Part shown: one piece after another, positions 7,963 to 15,971 of the stretch
Layout: every line of letters begins with the position of its first letter
How positions within the stretch are numbered: position 1 is the first letter of the stretch
NCBI RefSeq assembly: GCF_900117395.1
Contig: NZ_FPEG01000003.1
Location: 620,001-684,000, forward strand
Length of the DNA: 64,000 bases
Source: Agrococcus sp. Marseille-P2731
GTDB lineage: Bacteria; Actinomycetota; Actinomycetes; Actinomycetales; Microbacteriaceae
Direction: 5' to 3'
Program-made: the position numbers and the translations under genes
Notes under the pieces: model-generated
What the model was told of the DNA's origin: nothing
The model's database searches: none
What the model saw: only the letters and a program-made list of their open reading frames with translations

Positions 7963-9365
7963 GCGACCTCGCGGGCGACTGGGTGTGGTGGGCGGTCGGC
8001 ATCGCAGCGGCCGGAGCGATCCTGCTGGTCGTCCTCACCGAGATCGTCAACGCCCTGCAGCGCCGCGGGCACCCGGGCGCGAAGCCGCTGCGGTTCCTGC
8101 GCACGTGGGTGCTGCCCGTGGCGGGCCTGTTCGCGCTGCTCGCCTTCGGCCTCCGCTCGCCCGAGGAGCACGTGTGGACGCGGATCGTCGCGACCGTGCT
8201 CGGGTTCCTCGTCATCCTGCTGGTGCTGTCGGCGTTCAACGTGGCGCTGTTCAGCACCGCGAAGGAGGGCACGTGGCGAGAGCGGATCCCCTCGATCTTC
8301 GTCGAGCTCGCGCGCCTCGTGCTGGTCGTCGTGGGGCTGGGGCTGCTGCTGCAGTGGGTGTGGGGCGCGGATGTCGGCGGCCTGATCACCGCGCTCGGCG
8401 TCACGTCGATCGTCATCGGGCTCGCGCTGCAGAACGCGGTCGGCGGCGTGATCTCGGGCCTGCTGCTGCTGTTCGAGCAGCCGTTCAAGATCGGTGACTG
8501 GCTCGACGCGCAGGGCGCGCAGGGCCGGGTCGTCGAGGTGAACTGGCGCGCGGTGCACATCGACACCGGCAGCGGCATCCAGATCGTGCCGAACGCGACC
8601 CTGTCGGGCGCGACGTTCCGCAACCTGTCGCGGCCCGCCGGCTCGCACCAGACGGTCGTCGAGGTGGCCTTCTCCACCGACGATCCGCCCAACGAGGTGG
8701 TGGGGCTGCTGACGCAGCTCGCCGAGGCGCTGCCCATGCACGACGATCGCGGGCGCGTCAGCGCGGAGTACCGCGGGGCAGCGAAGTATGCGGTGACGCT
8801 CGTGACCGCTTCGCCCGCACTGGCCGACAGCGCCCGCAGCCTCTACCTCTCATGGCTCTGGTACGCCGCTCGGCGGCGCGGGTTCGCGCTCGACGGCGAC
8901 GACAGCGATCCGGTGGCCGAGCCCGCAGCGGTCGAGGCGGCCATCGCCGCGATCGCGACGACGCTGCGCGCCGGCGAGGACGAGCGCGCGCTGCTCGCGC
9001 AAGGCGCTCGCCTCGAGCGCTGGGGCTTGGGCGAGACGGTGCAGCCCGAGGGCGTGGTGCCGGATGCGGTGCGATTCGTCATCGCCGGCAGCGCCCGCAC
9101 CGTGGTCGGCGCGGGCGCCGCGGCGGTGGAGGTCGACCGGATCGAGCCTGGCGACTATGTAGGGCAGACGGCGCTCACGCGCGAGCGGGCGAGCGCGACG
9201 GTCATCGCCTCGAGCCCGCTGACGGTGCTGGTGGTGCCGCTCGCGACGCTCAACGAGCTCATCGGTGCGAACCCGCGGCTCGCGCAGGAGCTCGGGCGGG
9301 CGATCGAGGCGAAGCGCGCCCGGGTCGTGGCCGCCCAGCAGCAGGCGCGCATCCGCACCCGCTGA
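7959..9365 (+). CDS. MscS-type channel with C-terminal cyclic-nucleotide-binding-like domain
   Basis: The 468-residue protein has four N-terminal hydrophobic helices, the MscS pore and beta domain (ALGVTSIVIGLALQNAVGGVISG, then FKIGDWL and GIQIVPNATL), and a C-terminal CNMP-binding beta-roll from about residue 340. It is a small mechanosensitive-type or ligand-gated membrane channel. The phosphate-binding cassette is atypical: G402-Q-T-A-L and then R-E-R-A-S-A-T, where the family has GE-x-AL and PRSAT. The invariant Glu is Gln and the cassette Arg is displaced or replaced by Ala. It overlaps the degenerate cyclase gene by ATGA, so the two are coexpressed. A terminator-like palindrome follows at 9373. 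Confidence 0.9.
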   Translation: MSDLAGDWVWWAVGIAAAGAILLVVLTEIVNALQRRGHPGAKPLRFLRTWVLPVAGLFALLAFGLRSPEEHVWTRIVATVLGFLVILLVLSAFNVALFSTAKEGTWRERIPSIFVELARLVLVVVGLGLLLQWVWGADVGGLITALGVTSIVIGLALQNAVGGVISGLLLLFEQPFKIGDWLDAQGAQGRVVEVNWRAVHIDTGSGIQIVPNATLSGATFRNLSRPAGSHQTVVEVAFSTDDPPNEVVGLLTQLAEALPMHDDRGRVSAEYRGAAKYAVTLVTASPALADSARSLYLSWLWYAARRRGFALDGDDSDPVAEPAAVEAAIAAIATTLRAGEDERALLAQGARLERWGLGETVQPEGVVPDAVRFVIAGSARTVVGAGAAAVEVDRIEPGDYVGQTALTRERASATVIASSPLTVLVVPLATLNELIGANPRLAQELGRAIEAKRARVVAAQQQARIRTR

Positions 9366-9372
9366 CCTCCCT

Positions 9373-9436
9373 CTCGACCGGCCAGCTGGTCGGCGAGCGC
9401 TGCTGCAGCGCCTGCCCGACCAGCTGCCCGGTCGAG
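9373..9436. terminator. Bidirectional terminator, repeat family A, copy 2
   Basis: A long near-perfect hairpin fills the 73-bp gap between the convergent channel and nitroreductase genes. Its arms begin CTCGACCGGCCAGCTGGTCGG and end CCGACCAGCTGCCCGGTCGAG, with a small inner palindrome around GCTGCTGCAGC. It belongs to the intergenic palindrome family A. Position and symmetry suit a two-way terminator; there is no T-tract, as is usual at this GC content. Confidence 0.7.
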
Positions 9437-9438
9437 CG

Positions 9439-9879
9439 CTACTCGGGCTTGCGCTCGAGCACGAAGACCGGGATCTCCCGCTCGGTCTTCTCCTGGTAGT
9501 CGGCGTAGTCCGGGTAGGCGGCGACGGCGCGCTCCCACCATGCGGCCCGCTCCTCGCCGGAGACCTCGCGCGCGAGGTAGTCGTGCCGCTCGGCACCGTC
9601 CTGCAGCTCGACGTGCGGCTGCTCCTTGAGGTTGAAGTACCAGACGGGGTGCTTGGGAGCCCCGCCCAGCGAGGCGACCGCGGCGTAGGCGCCCTCGTGC
9701 TCCACCCTCATGAGCGCGGTCTTGCGCAGCTTGCCGCTCTTCGCGCCCACGCTCGTGAGCAGGATGATCGGCATCCCGCGCATCGTGTTCGCCTCGGCGC
9801 CGTTCGACGCCTCGAACTGCTCGGCCTGGTTGCGCGCCCACTCGGACGTGCTCGGTGCGTACTCGCCCTGCAATGGCAT
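9439..9879 (-). CDS. Deazaflavin (F420)-dependent nitroreductase family protein
   Basis: The 146-residue protein is a second DDN-like nitroreductase/quinone-reductase. The F420-binding signature reads [18 protein letters not shown], followed by [17 protein letters not shown] and [17 protein letters not shown], which is the usual C-terminal end of the family. The start at 9879 ([10 protein letters not shown]) follows GGGAG at good spacing and matches the short family N-terminus. It would reduce nitro compounds, quinones or similar acceptors with F420H2. Downstream lies the shared hairpin at 9373. Confidence 0.88.
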   Translation of the reverse strand: MPLQGEYAPSTSEWARNQAEQFEASNGAEANTMRGMPIILLTSVGAKSGKLRKTALMRVEHEGAYAAVASLGGAPKHPVWYFNLKEQPHVELQDGAERHDYLAREVSGEERAAWWERAVAAYPDYADYQEKTEREIPVFVLERKPE

Positions 9880-9934
9880 GGTGCTCCCTCGGTCGACTTC
9901 GACCGTAGCGCGCCCAGGTGTCGCGCAGGCAGCG

Positions 9935-12451
9935 CTAGAGGCGGGCCACCCGCGTGACCTGCACGACCGCGGTGCCCGCCTCCGCGGAAGCGGCGAGGTC
10001 GATCGTCGCCCAGATGCGCCAGTCGTGGTCGCCCGCCGGGTCGGCGAGGATCTGCTGCGCCTGCCACTCCGACGCGCCCTCGTCGATCTCGAGCATGCGC
10101 GAGCTGCGCGCATCCGCCCCCGTGCCCATCGTCTCGTGCTCGTCGTAGTAGTCGTCGAGGGCCTCGCCCCACGCATCCGCCCCGAACCCCGGGTCGAGCT
10201 CGCCGAGCGCCTCGTGCCGATCGAGCGCCGCGAGCTGCACCCGCCGGAACAGCTCGTTGCGCACCAGCGTGCGGAACGCCCGCGGGTTCGCCACCACGCT
10301 GGGCGGCGGCGGCGGCGCGATCGGCACCTCGCCCGGCGCCGTGGGGTGCATGAGCTCCTCCCACTCGTCGAGCAGGCTCGAGTCGACCTGCCGCACGACC
10401 TCGCCGAGCCACTCGATGATGTCGAGCAGATCCTCGCTCTTGGCCTCGTCCGGCACGGTCTGCCGCACGGCCCGGTAGGCGTCCGAGAGGTAGCGCAGCA
10501 CGAGCCCTTCGCTGCGCGCGAGCCCGTAGTGCTGCGTGTAGTCGGCGAAGGTCATCGCCCGCTCCCACATGTCGCGCACGACCGACTTCGGCGAGAGCGC
10601 GAAGTCGCCCACCCACGGCTGCGACGACGCGAAGACCGCGAGCGCCTCGGTCAGCAGCTCCTCGAGGGGCTTCGGGTGGGTGACGTCCTCGAGCAGCTCC
10701 ATGCGCTGGTCGTACTCGATGCCCTCTGCCTTCATCGCCGCGACCGCCTCGCCGCGAGCGAGGAACTGCTGCTGCGAGATGATCGGCCGCGGGTCGTCGA
10801 GCGTCGACTCGATGACCGAGATCACGTCGAGCGGATGCGTCGGGTCGGCCGGGTCGAGCACGTCGATGACCTCGAGCGCGAACGGCGAGAGCGGCTGGTT
10901 GAGCGCGAAGTTCGGCTGCAGGTCGACCGTGAGGCGGATGAGCGGGGGTCCCTCGGGATCGGCCGGGTCGACGTGCTGCTCGACGATGCCGGCGGTGCGC
11001 AGCGTGCGGTAGATCGCGAGCGCGCGCCGCATGAGCGCGAGCTGCGAGCGCCGCGACTCATGCGAAGACTCGATCAGCTCGCGCATCTCGGTGAAGGCGT
11101 CGCCGCCGCGCCCGATGACGTTGAGCAGCATGGAGTGGCTCACCTGCATCTGCGAGACGAGCGGCTCGGGCTCGGCGTCGATCAGCTTCTCGAACGACGG
11201 CTTGCCCCACGAGACGAAGCCCTCCGGCGCCTTCTTGCGCACGAGCTTGCGCCGCGCCTTCGGGTCGTCGCCGGCCTTCGCGAGCATCTTCGCGTTCTCG
11301 GCCTCGTGCTCGGGCGCCTGCACCACCACCGTGCCGGCGGTGTCGTAGCCCGCCCGGCCCGCGCGCCCCGCGACCTGGTGGAACTCGCGCGCGGTGAGCT
11401 GTCGCATCCGCTGCCCGTCGAACTTCGTCAGGCCCGTGAGCAGCACCGTGCGGATCGGCACGTTGATGCCGACGCCGAGCGTGTCGGTGCCGCAGATGAT
11501 GCGCAGCAGCCCCTGCTGCGCGAGCTGCTCGACGAGGCGGCGATACTTCGGCAGCATGCCGGCGTGGTGCACGCCGATGCCGGAGCGCACCAGCCGCGAG
11601 AGCGTCTTGCCGAAGGTCGTCGTGAAGCGGAACTCGCCGATCGCGGCCGCGATCTCGTCGCGCTGCTCGCGGCTGACGATCTTCACCGAGGAGAGCGCCT
11701 GCGCCCGCTCGAGCGCCGCCGCCTGCGCGAAGTGCACGACGTAGACGGGCGCCTGGTTCGTGGCGAGCAGCTCTTCGATCGTCTCGTGCACGGGCGTCAT
11801 CGCATAGCTGTAGGACAGCGGCACGGGCCGCTCGACACCGGTGACGGATGCGGTCTCGCGGCCCGTGCGCCGGCTCAGGTCGTCGGCGATGGGCTTCGTG
11901 TCGCCGAGCGTGGCCGACATCAGGATGAACTGCGCCTGCGGCAGCGTCAGCAGCGGCACCTGCCAGGCCCACCCGCGCTGCGGATCGGCGTAGTAGTGGA
12001 ACTCATCCATCACCACCTGCCCGACGTCCGCGTCGGCGCCGTTGCGCAGCGCGAGGTTCGCGAGGATCTCTGCGGTGCAGCAGATGATCGGGGCGTCGGC
12101 GTTGACGGAGGAGTCGCCCGTCACCATCCCCACGCGCTCGGCGCCGAAGATCTCGACCAGGGCGAAGAACTTCTCGCTCACGAGCGCCTTGATGGGCGCC
12201 GTGTAGAACGACCGCTGTCCCTGGGCGAGCGCGGCGAAGTGCGCGCCGGTCGCGACGAGCGACTTGCCGGTGCCCGTGGGCGTCGAGAGGATCACGTTCG
12301 CGCCCGTGACGATCTCGAGCAGCGACTCCTCCTGCGCGGGGTAGAGCGTGAGGCCGCGCTCGGCGGCCCACGCCTCGAAGGCGTCGAAGGCGGCGTCGGG
12401 ATCCCAGGAGTCGGATCCCCGGAGCTGCGCGGCGTGGTCGAAGAGGCTCAT
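9935..12451 (-). CDS. DEAD/DEAH-box RNA helicase with DUF3516
   Basis: The 838-residue protein is a superfamily 2 helicase. Walker A is TPTGTGKS at residues 57-64, motif II is MDEFHYY (a DEFH variant), motif III is MSATLGD, and motif VI is [13 protein letters not shown]. The second half (from about residue 430) is the DUF3516 region found in actinobacterial helicases, ending in [20 protein letters not shown]. The family is related to Ski2-type RNA helicases, so a role in RNA processing is likely. The ATG at 12451 ([10 protein letters not shown]) is the family start; the frame remains open upstream without coding value. It is divergent from the SDR fusion at 12509 with only 57 bp between. Confidence 0.93.
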   Translation of the reverse strand: MSLFDHAAQLRGSDSWDPDAAFDAFEAWAAERGLTLYPAQEESLLEIVTGANVILSTPTGTGKSLVATGAHFAALAQGQRSFYTAPIKALVSEKFFALVEIFGAERVGMVTGDSSVNADAPIICCTAEILANLALRNGADADVGQVVMDEFHYYADPQRGWAWQVPLLTLPQAQFILMSATLGDTKPIADDLSRRTGRETASVTGVERPVPLSYSYAMTPVHETIEELLATNQAPVYVVHFAQAAALERAQALSSVKIVSREQRDEIAAAIGEFRFTTTFGKTLSRLVRSGIGVHHAGMLPKYRRLVEQLAQQGLLRIICGTDTLGVGINVPIRTVLLTGLTKFDGQRMRQLTAREFHQVAGRAGRAGYDTAGTVVVQAPEHEAENAKMLAKAGDDPKARRKLVRKKAPEGFVSWGKPSFEKLIDAEPEPLVSQMQVSHSMLLNVIGRGGDAFTEMRELIESSHESRRSQLALMRRALAIYRTLRTAGIVEQHVDPADPEGPPLIRLTVDLQPNFALNQPLSPFALEVIDVLDPADPTHPLDVISVIESTLDDPRPIISQQQFLARGEAVAAMKAEGIEYDQRMELLEDVTHPKPLEELLTEALAVFASSQPWVGDFALSPKSVVRDMWERAMTFADYTQHYGLARSEGLVLRYLSDAYRAVRQTVPDEAKSEDLLDIIEWLGEVVRQVDSSLLDEWEELMHPTAPGEVPIAPPPPPSVVANPRAFRTLVRNELFRRVQLAALDRHEALGELDPGFGADAWGEALDDYYDEHETMGTGADARSSRMLEIDEGASEWQAQQILADPAGDHDWRIWATIDLAASAEAGTAVVQVTRVARL

Positions 12452-12497
12452 CACCTCGAGTCTGTCGCACCCTCTCCCCCGGCGTCGCCCGGCTCGG

Positions 12498-12503
12498 TAG
12501 GAT
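12498..12503 (+). promoter_or_regulatory. Minus-10 TAGGAT for leaderless SDR-fusion gene
   Basis: TAGGAT lies 5 bases before the GTG at 12509, which places the transcript start at or within a base or two of the start codon. The same spacing recurs at several genes in this window. No convincing minus-35 is visible. AGGA inside the same motif could alternatively be read as a weak ribosome site. Confidence 0.5.
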
Positions 12504-12508
12504 CTCCT

Positions 12509-14026
12509 GTGCTCCCCCATCCTTCGGCTCCCTCCGGCGCGCCCTCCGACGAGCCCGCCGGCGAGCCCACGACGCTCTCGCCCGACGAGGTCGAGACGAC
12601 GCTGCGCGTGCTCGCGACCCTCCACGAGATGGATCGCGACGACCCCCACTACGTCGCCGTGCGCCAGGCCACCGCGAACATGTTCAAGGAGGTCAAGCTC
12701 GCCAGCCGCAAGGCCAAGCACGCGCGCATCCAGGCCGCCGACAGGGCAGTGATCGCCGCGACCGCGACGGGTGCCCCCGACCGCATCGACGACGAGACGC
12801 GCGGCGTCCCGCTGGCGACCCGCGCATCCGCCCCCACCGCCGGCACGCTGCTGCGCTCGCGCGGCTGCTACATCTGCAAGCAGCAGTACACGCTCGTCGA
12901 CGCGTTCTACCACCAGCTGTGCCCCGACTGCGCGGCGCTCAGCCATGCCAAGCGCGACGCCCGCACCGACCTCACCGGCAAGCGCGCGCTGCTCACGGGC
13001 GGCCGCGCCAAGATCGGCATGCACATCGCGCTGCGGCTGCTGCGCGACGGCGCCCACACGACGATCACGACGCGGTTCCCGCGGGATGCGGTGCGGCGGT
13101 TCTCGTCGCTCGAGGACTCGTCGGAGTGGCTCGGCAGGCTGAAGGTCGTCGGCATCGACCTGCGTGACCCGGCGCAGGTCGTCGCGCTCGCCGAGGACGT
13201 CGCGGCGGCCGGCCCGCTCGACATCCTCATCAACAACGCCGCGCAGACGGTGCGGCGCTCGCCCGGCGCCTACGCGCCGCTCGTCGACGCCGAGAGCGCG
13301 CCGCTGCCCGAGATCGCACCGCACGGCGGGCCCATGCCAGAGCTCGTGACCTTCGGGCACACGAACGACGCGCATCCGCTCGCCCTCGCCGCCTCGGTCG
13401 CCGCCCACCCGATCCTGGCGAGCGCCGCCTCGACGGCTGACGAGCTGACCGCGCAGGCCATGGCGGCGGGCTCGAGCTCGCTCGAGCGCCTCGCGGCCGG
13501 CACCGCGATCGACGCGGGCGGCCTGCTGCCCGACGAGGAGCACGTCAACAGCTGGACCCAGCACGTCGACCAGGTCGAGCCGCTCGAGATGCTCGAGGTG
13601 CAACTGGCGAACATGACGGCGCCGTTCCTGCTGGTGTCGAAGCTGCGGCCGGCGATGGCCGCCTCGACCGCGCGCCGCAAGTACATCGTGAACGTCTCGG
13701 CGATGGAGGGCGTGTTCGGCCGCGGCTACAAGGGACCGGGCCACCCCCACACCAACATGGCGAAGGCCGCGCTCAACATGCTCACCCGCACGAGCGCCCG
13801 CGAGATGTTCGAGCGCGACCGCATCCTCATGACCGCGGTCGACACCGGGTGGATCACCGACGAGCGCCCGCACTTCACGAAGGTGCGGCTCGCTGAGGAG
13901 GGGTTCCACGCCCCGCTCGACCTCGTCGACGGCGCCGCCCGCGTCTATGACCCGATCGTGCGCGGCGAGGCGGGCGAGGACCTCTTCGGCATCTTCCTGA
14001 AGGACTACGACAAGGGTGCGTGGTGA
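12509..14026 (+). CDS. Zinc-ribbon/SDR fusion oxidoreductase
   Basis: The protein has 505 residues if the GTG at 12509 is used. A helical N-terminal region (1-115) carries a treble-clef-like zinc site with C120, C123, C138 and C141 (CYIC then CPDC). This is followed by a Rossmann SDR domain beginning LTGKRALLTGGRAKIG. NNAAQTVRRSPGAY is the NNAG-like motif. An unusual insert of about 100 residues separates strands 4 and 5. The catalytic serine is in NVSAMEG, but four positions before the lysine of TNMAKAAL there is Thr instead of Tyr. The protein is thus an atypical SDR whose substrate I cannot name. It is divergent from the helicase. Confidence 0.82.
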   Translation: MLPHPSAPSGAPSDEPAGEPTTLSPDEVETTLRVLATLHEMDRDDPHYVAVRQATANMFKEVKLASRKAKHARIQAADRAVIAATATGAPDRIDDETRGVPLATRASAPTAGTLLRSRGCYICKQQYTLVDAFYHQLCPDCAALSHAKRDARTDLTGKRALLTGGRAKIGMHIALRLLRDGAHTTITTRFPRDAVRRFSSLEDSSEWLGRLKVVGIDLRDPAQVVALAEDVAAAGPLDILINNAAQTVRRSPGAYAPLVDAESAPLPEIAPHGGPMPELVTFGHTNDAHPLALAASVAAHPILASAASTADELTAQAMAAGSSSLERLAAGTAIDAGGLLPDEEHVNSWTQHVDQVEPLEMLEVQLANMTAPFLLVSKLRPAMAASTARRKYIVNVSAMEGVFGRGYKGPGHPHTNMAKAALNMLTRTSAREMFERDRILMTAVDTGWITDERPHFTKVRLAEEGFHAPLDLVDGAARVYDPIVRGEAGEDLFGIFLKDYDKGAW

Positions 14027-14077
14027 GGGTCTGCGCGGCGCTGCTGGTCTCGCGGCGGCCGTGCTGAGGGGCCCGCG

Positions 14078-14305
14078 ATGAGGGCGAGCGAGCTGCGGGC
14101 GCTGCCGCTCGGCACGCGCCTCGTCGTGCGCTACCGGCTGCACGGCGAGTCGCACGGGGCGACGGATGCGCTCGGCGAGCTGGTCTCGGTCGACGCGGCC
14201 GAGTGCACCCTCCGCACGCGCCGCGGCGAGATCGCCATCCCGATCAGCGACATCGTCGCCGCCAAGCGGGTGCCGCCGCCGCCCGCGCCGCGGCCACGGC
14301 CGTAA
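14078..14305 (+). CDS. Stand-alone Rv0428c-type SH3-like domain protein, 75 aa
   Basis: The 75-residue protein (RLVVRYRLHGESHGATDALGELV, IPISDIVAAKRVPPPP, written here as separated pieces) resembles the small N-terminal SH3-like module that precedes a GNAT acetyltransferase in the mycobacterial Rv0428c family. No acetyltransferase follows it here: the gene ends at a stop and a 245-bp gap. It could be a free module or a remnant that has lost its GNAT partner. The ATG at 14078 is preceded by GAGGGG. It lies 51 bp after the SDR fusion and may be cotranscribed with it. Confidence 0.65.
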   Translation: MRASELRALPLGTRLVVRYRLHGESHGATDALGELVSVDAAECTLRTRRGEIAIPISDIVAAKRVPPPPAPRPRP

Positions 14306-14324
14306 GCGCGCCCGCGCCTGTGAC

Positions 14325-14389
14325 GCTCAACCGGCTGACCGGCACCTCGACCGGATAGTCCGGTCGGCCTGCCGCCAGGCCGGTTGAAC
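14325..14389. repeat. Intergenic palindromic repeat, family A, copy 3
   Basis: The element has outer arms GCTCAACCGG (14325) and CCGGTTGA (14380) and a central hairpin GACCGG-ATAGT-CCGGTC (14349-14365). The copy at 36226 shares the same central hairpin design. It follows the SH3-domain gene and may terminate it. Confidence 0.7.
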
Positions 14390-14446
14390 GTCGCACAGGC
14401 TGGGCGCACGGGACGGGCAGCGCGCCGCCGCTCGTCACGCGCACTC

Positions 14447-14498
14447 GATCTCCACCGATCGTCAGCGCCACGCGCGTCTGATCTCCACCGATCGTCAG
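14447..14498. repeat. 19-bp direct repeat upstream of the LapA gene
   Basis: GATCTCCACCGATCGTCAG occurs exactly twice, at 14447-14465 and 14480-14498, with starts 33 bp apart (about three helical turns). The second copy ends 10 bp before a TAGCGT minus-10-like element at 14509-14514. This arrangement suits a tandem regulator-binding site controlling the gene at 14551, but no regulator is assigned. Confidence 0.6.
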
Positions 14499-14550
14499 GT
14501 TGCAGGACTAGCGTGAGCGGCCAGGCAGCACCGCGACGAAGGAGCGATCC

Positions 14551-15162
14551 GTGACCGACACCTCTGAGCCGAACCGCCGCTCGCGAGAACTCGACGCCGA
14601 CGGCTCGCACTCGGCCACCCCCTACGACGAGCCGTACTCGCCGACGGCGGGCACCGCATCCGACCCCGACCTCGGCGCCGAGCGCGGCCGCAGCGAGCGG
14701 GTCGGCACCGACCGCGTCGGCACCGGCTCCACGGCAGCCACGCCGACCGCTGCGCAGCCCCGGGCGACGGATGCGCGCACGGGCTCGTCGAGCAGGAGCG
14801 ACTCGAGCACCACCGAGTCGCCCGCCAAGCCCCGCGTCGTCAAGACCGACCCCGCGCTCGACTCGCATCAGAGCCAGGGCGTCACGGGGGCGACGTGGAT
14901 CGCGCTGATCCTCGGCACGCTCATCCTGATCCTGCTGCTCATCTTCATCCTGCAGAACAACGTGCCCGCCGACTTCGCCTACTTCGGCTTCGCGTTCACC
15001 CTGCCGCTGGGCGTCGCCATGCTGTTCGCCGCGATCGCCGGCGTGCTGATCGCCGCGCTGCTCGGCTCGGTGCGCCTGTTCAAGCTCAGCCGGCGCGTGC
15101 GCAGGCTCGAGAAGGAGCGCGCGACGATCAAGCAGGCGATCGCCGAGACCTCGGGGCGCTGA
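14551..15162 (+). CDS. LapA-domain (DUF1049) membrane protein
   Basis: The 203-residue protein has a long hydrophilic, Ser/Thr/Asp-rich N-terminal tail (about 1-108), then two membrane helices (TWIALILGTLILILLLIFIL and FTLPLGVAMLFAAIAGVLIAALLG) and a basic coiled C-terminal end (RRVRRLEKERATIKQ). The helix-FILQNN-helix-RRLEKE pattern is the LapA domain. In Gram-negatives LapA is linked to lipopolysaccharide assembly, but in actinobacteria the role is unknown. The GTG start at 14551 is preceded by AAGGAG. Upstream are TAGCGT at 14509 and the paired 19-bp repeats. Confidence 0.85.
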   Translation: MTDTSEPNRRSRELDADGSHSATPYDEPYSPTAGTASDPDLGAERGRSERVGTDRVGTGSTAATPTAAQPRATDARTGSSSRSDSSTTESPAKPRVVKTDPALDSHQSQGVTGATWIALILGTLILILLLIFILQNNVPADFAYFGFAFTLPLGVAMLFAAIAGVLIAALLGSVRLFKLSRRVRRLEKERATIKQAIAETSGR

Positions 15163-15222
15163 CCCGCGCGGCCTGGCGCTCCACCTGAGATCTGACCCGA
15201 GAGGCCGAGCCGGAGGCACCGC

Positions 15223-15828
15223 ATGGGTGAGCTGCACGTCAACATGCACGTGACGCTCGACGGCGTCATCACTGCGAACGGCGGCCCCACCGAGGTCGAC
15301 GGCGACTTCCCCTACGCGGGGTGGGAGTGGCCGTACGGCGACGAGGAGCATGGCGCGCGGCTGCTCGAGATCGTCGAGGGGTCGGATGCGCTGCTGCTCG
15401 GCCGCGTCACGTACGACATCTTCCGCGCATACTGGCCGGGCAAGACCGATCGCATAGGGACGCTCTTCGAACGGGTGCCGAAGTACGTGGCGTCCCGGGG
15501 CGAGCCGGAGCTGTCGTGGCAGGGGACGACGCAGATCCGCGACGTCGCCACCGAGGTGCGAGCGCTGCGCGAGCGGCACGAGCAGACGCAGACGTGGGGC
15601 AGCAGCGACCTGCTGCAGACGCTGCTCGCCGAGGGGCTCGTCGACGTCATCAACCTCTGGACCTACCCGATCGTGCTCGGCATGGGCGGCCACGTGTTCC
15701 CCGCCGGGACGGTCGCGACGCGCTTCGCGCTCGAGGAGCCGGCGATGACCTACCCCTCGGGCGTCGTGCTGCTGCGCTACCGCCGGCTCGACGGGCTGCC
15801 CGAGACGGGCCGCGCGCCCGGCGCCTGA
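15223..15828 (+). CDS. RibD C-terminal (dihydrofolate reductase-like) family protein
   Basis: The 201-residue protein has the DHFR-like fold of the RibD C-terminal family: NMHVTLDGVI at the N-terminus, ALLLGRVTYDIFRAYWP near residue 60, then QTWGSSDLLQTLLAEGLVDVINLWTYPIVLGMGGHVFP. These proteins bind NADPH and are mostly of unknown substrate; they are common as stress-associated reductases in actinobacteria. The ATG at 15223 follows GGAGG. Two more family members lie at 43553 and 57107. A family A palindrome follows the gene. Confidence 0.88.
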   Translation: MGELHVNMHVTLDGVITANGGPTEVDGDFPYAGWEWPYGDEEHGARLLEIVEGSDALLLGRVTYDIFRAYWPGKTDRIGTLFERVPKYVASRGEPELSWQGTTQIRDVATEVRALRERHEQTQTWGSSDLLQTLLAEGLVDVINLWTYPIVLGMGGHVFPAGTVATRFALEEPAMTYPSGVVLLRYRRLDGLPETGRAPGA

Positions 15829-15854
15829 CGCGGATCCGCCTCCGGCCCCCGACG

Positions 15855-15918
15855 CTCAACCGGCTGGGCGGTGAGGCGAGCCGCTGAGGAGCCTCCGCCG
15901 ACCAGCTGACCGGTTGAG
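15855..15918. repeat. Intergenic palindromic repeat, family A, copy 4
   Basis: The arms are CTCAACCGGCTG at 15855 and CAGCTGACCGGTTGAG ending at 15918, with an inner GGCGG/CCGCC pair. It lies just after the RibD-C gene and before TACGAT (15941-15946), the likely minus-10 of the aminopeptidase gene. It probably serves as a terminator. Confidence 0.7.
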
Positions 15919-15971
15919 GATGTGCGGCGGCGGGCGCCGATACGATCGGAAGCCCGTCCGATGGAGGTCCT

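Noticed and set aside
9710..14026. A very long open frame on the plus strand opposite the helicase gene
   Set aside because: It is the high-GC antisense shadow of the helicase; only the part from 12509 has protein-family signal and a plausible start.
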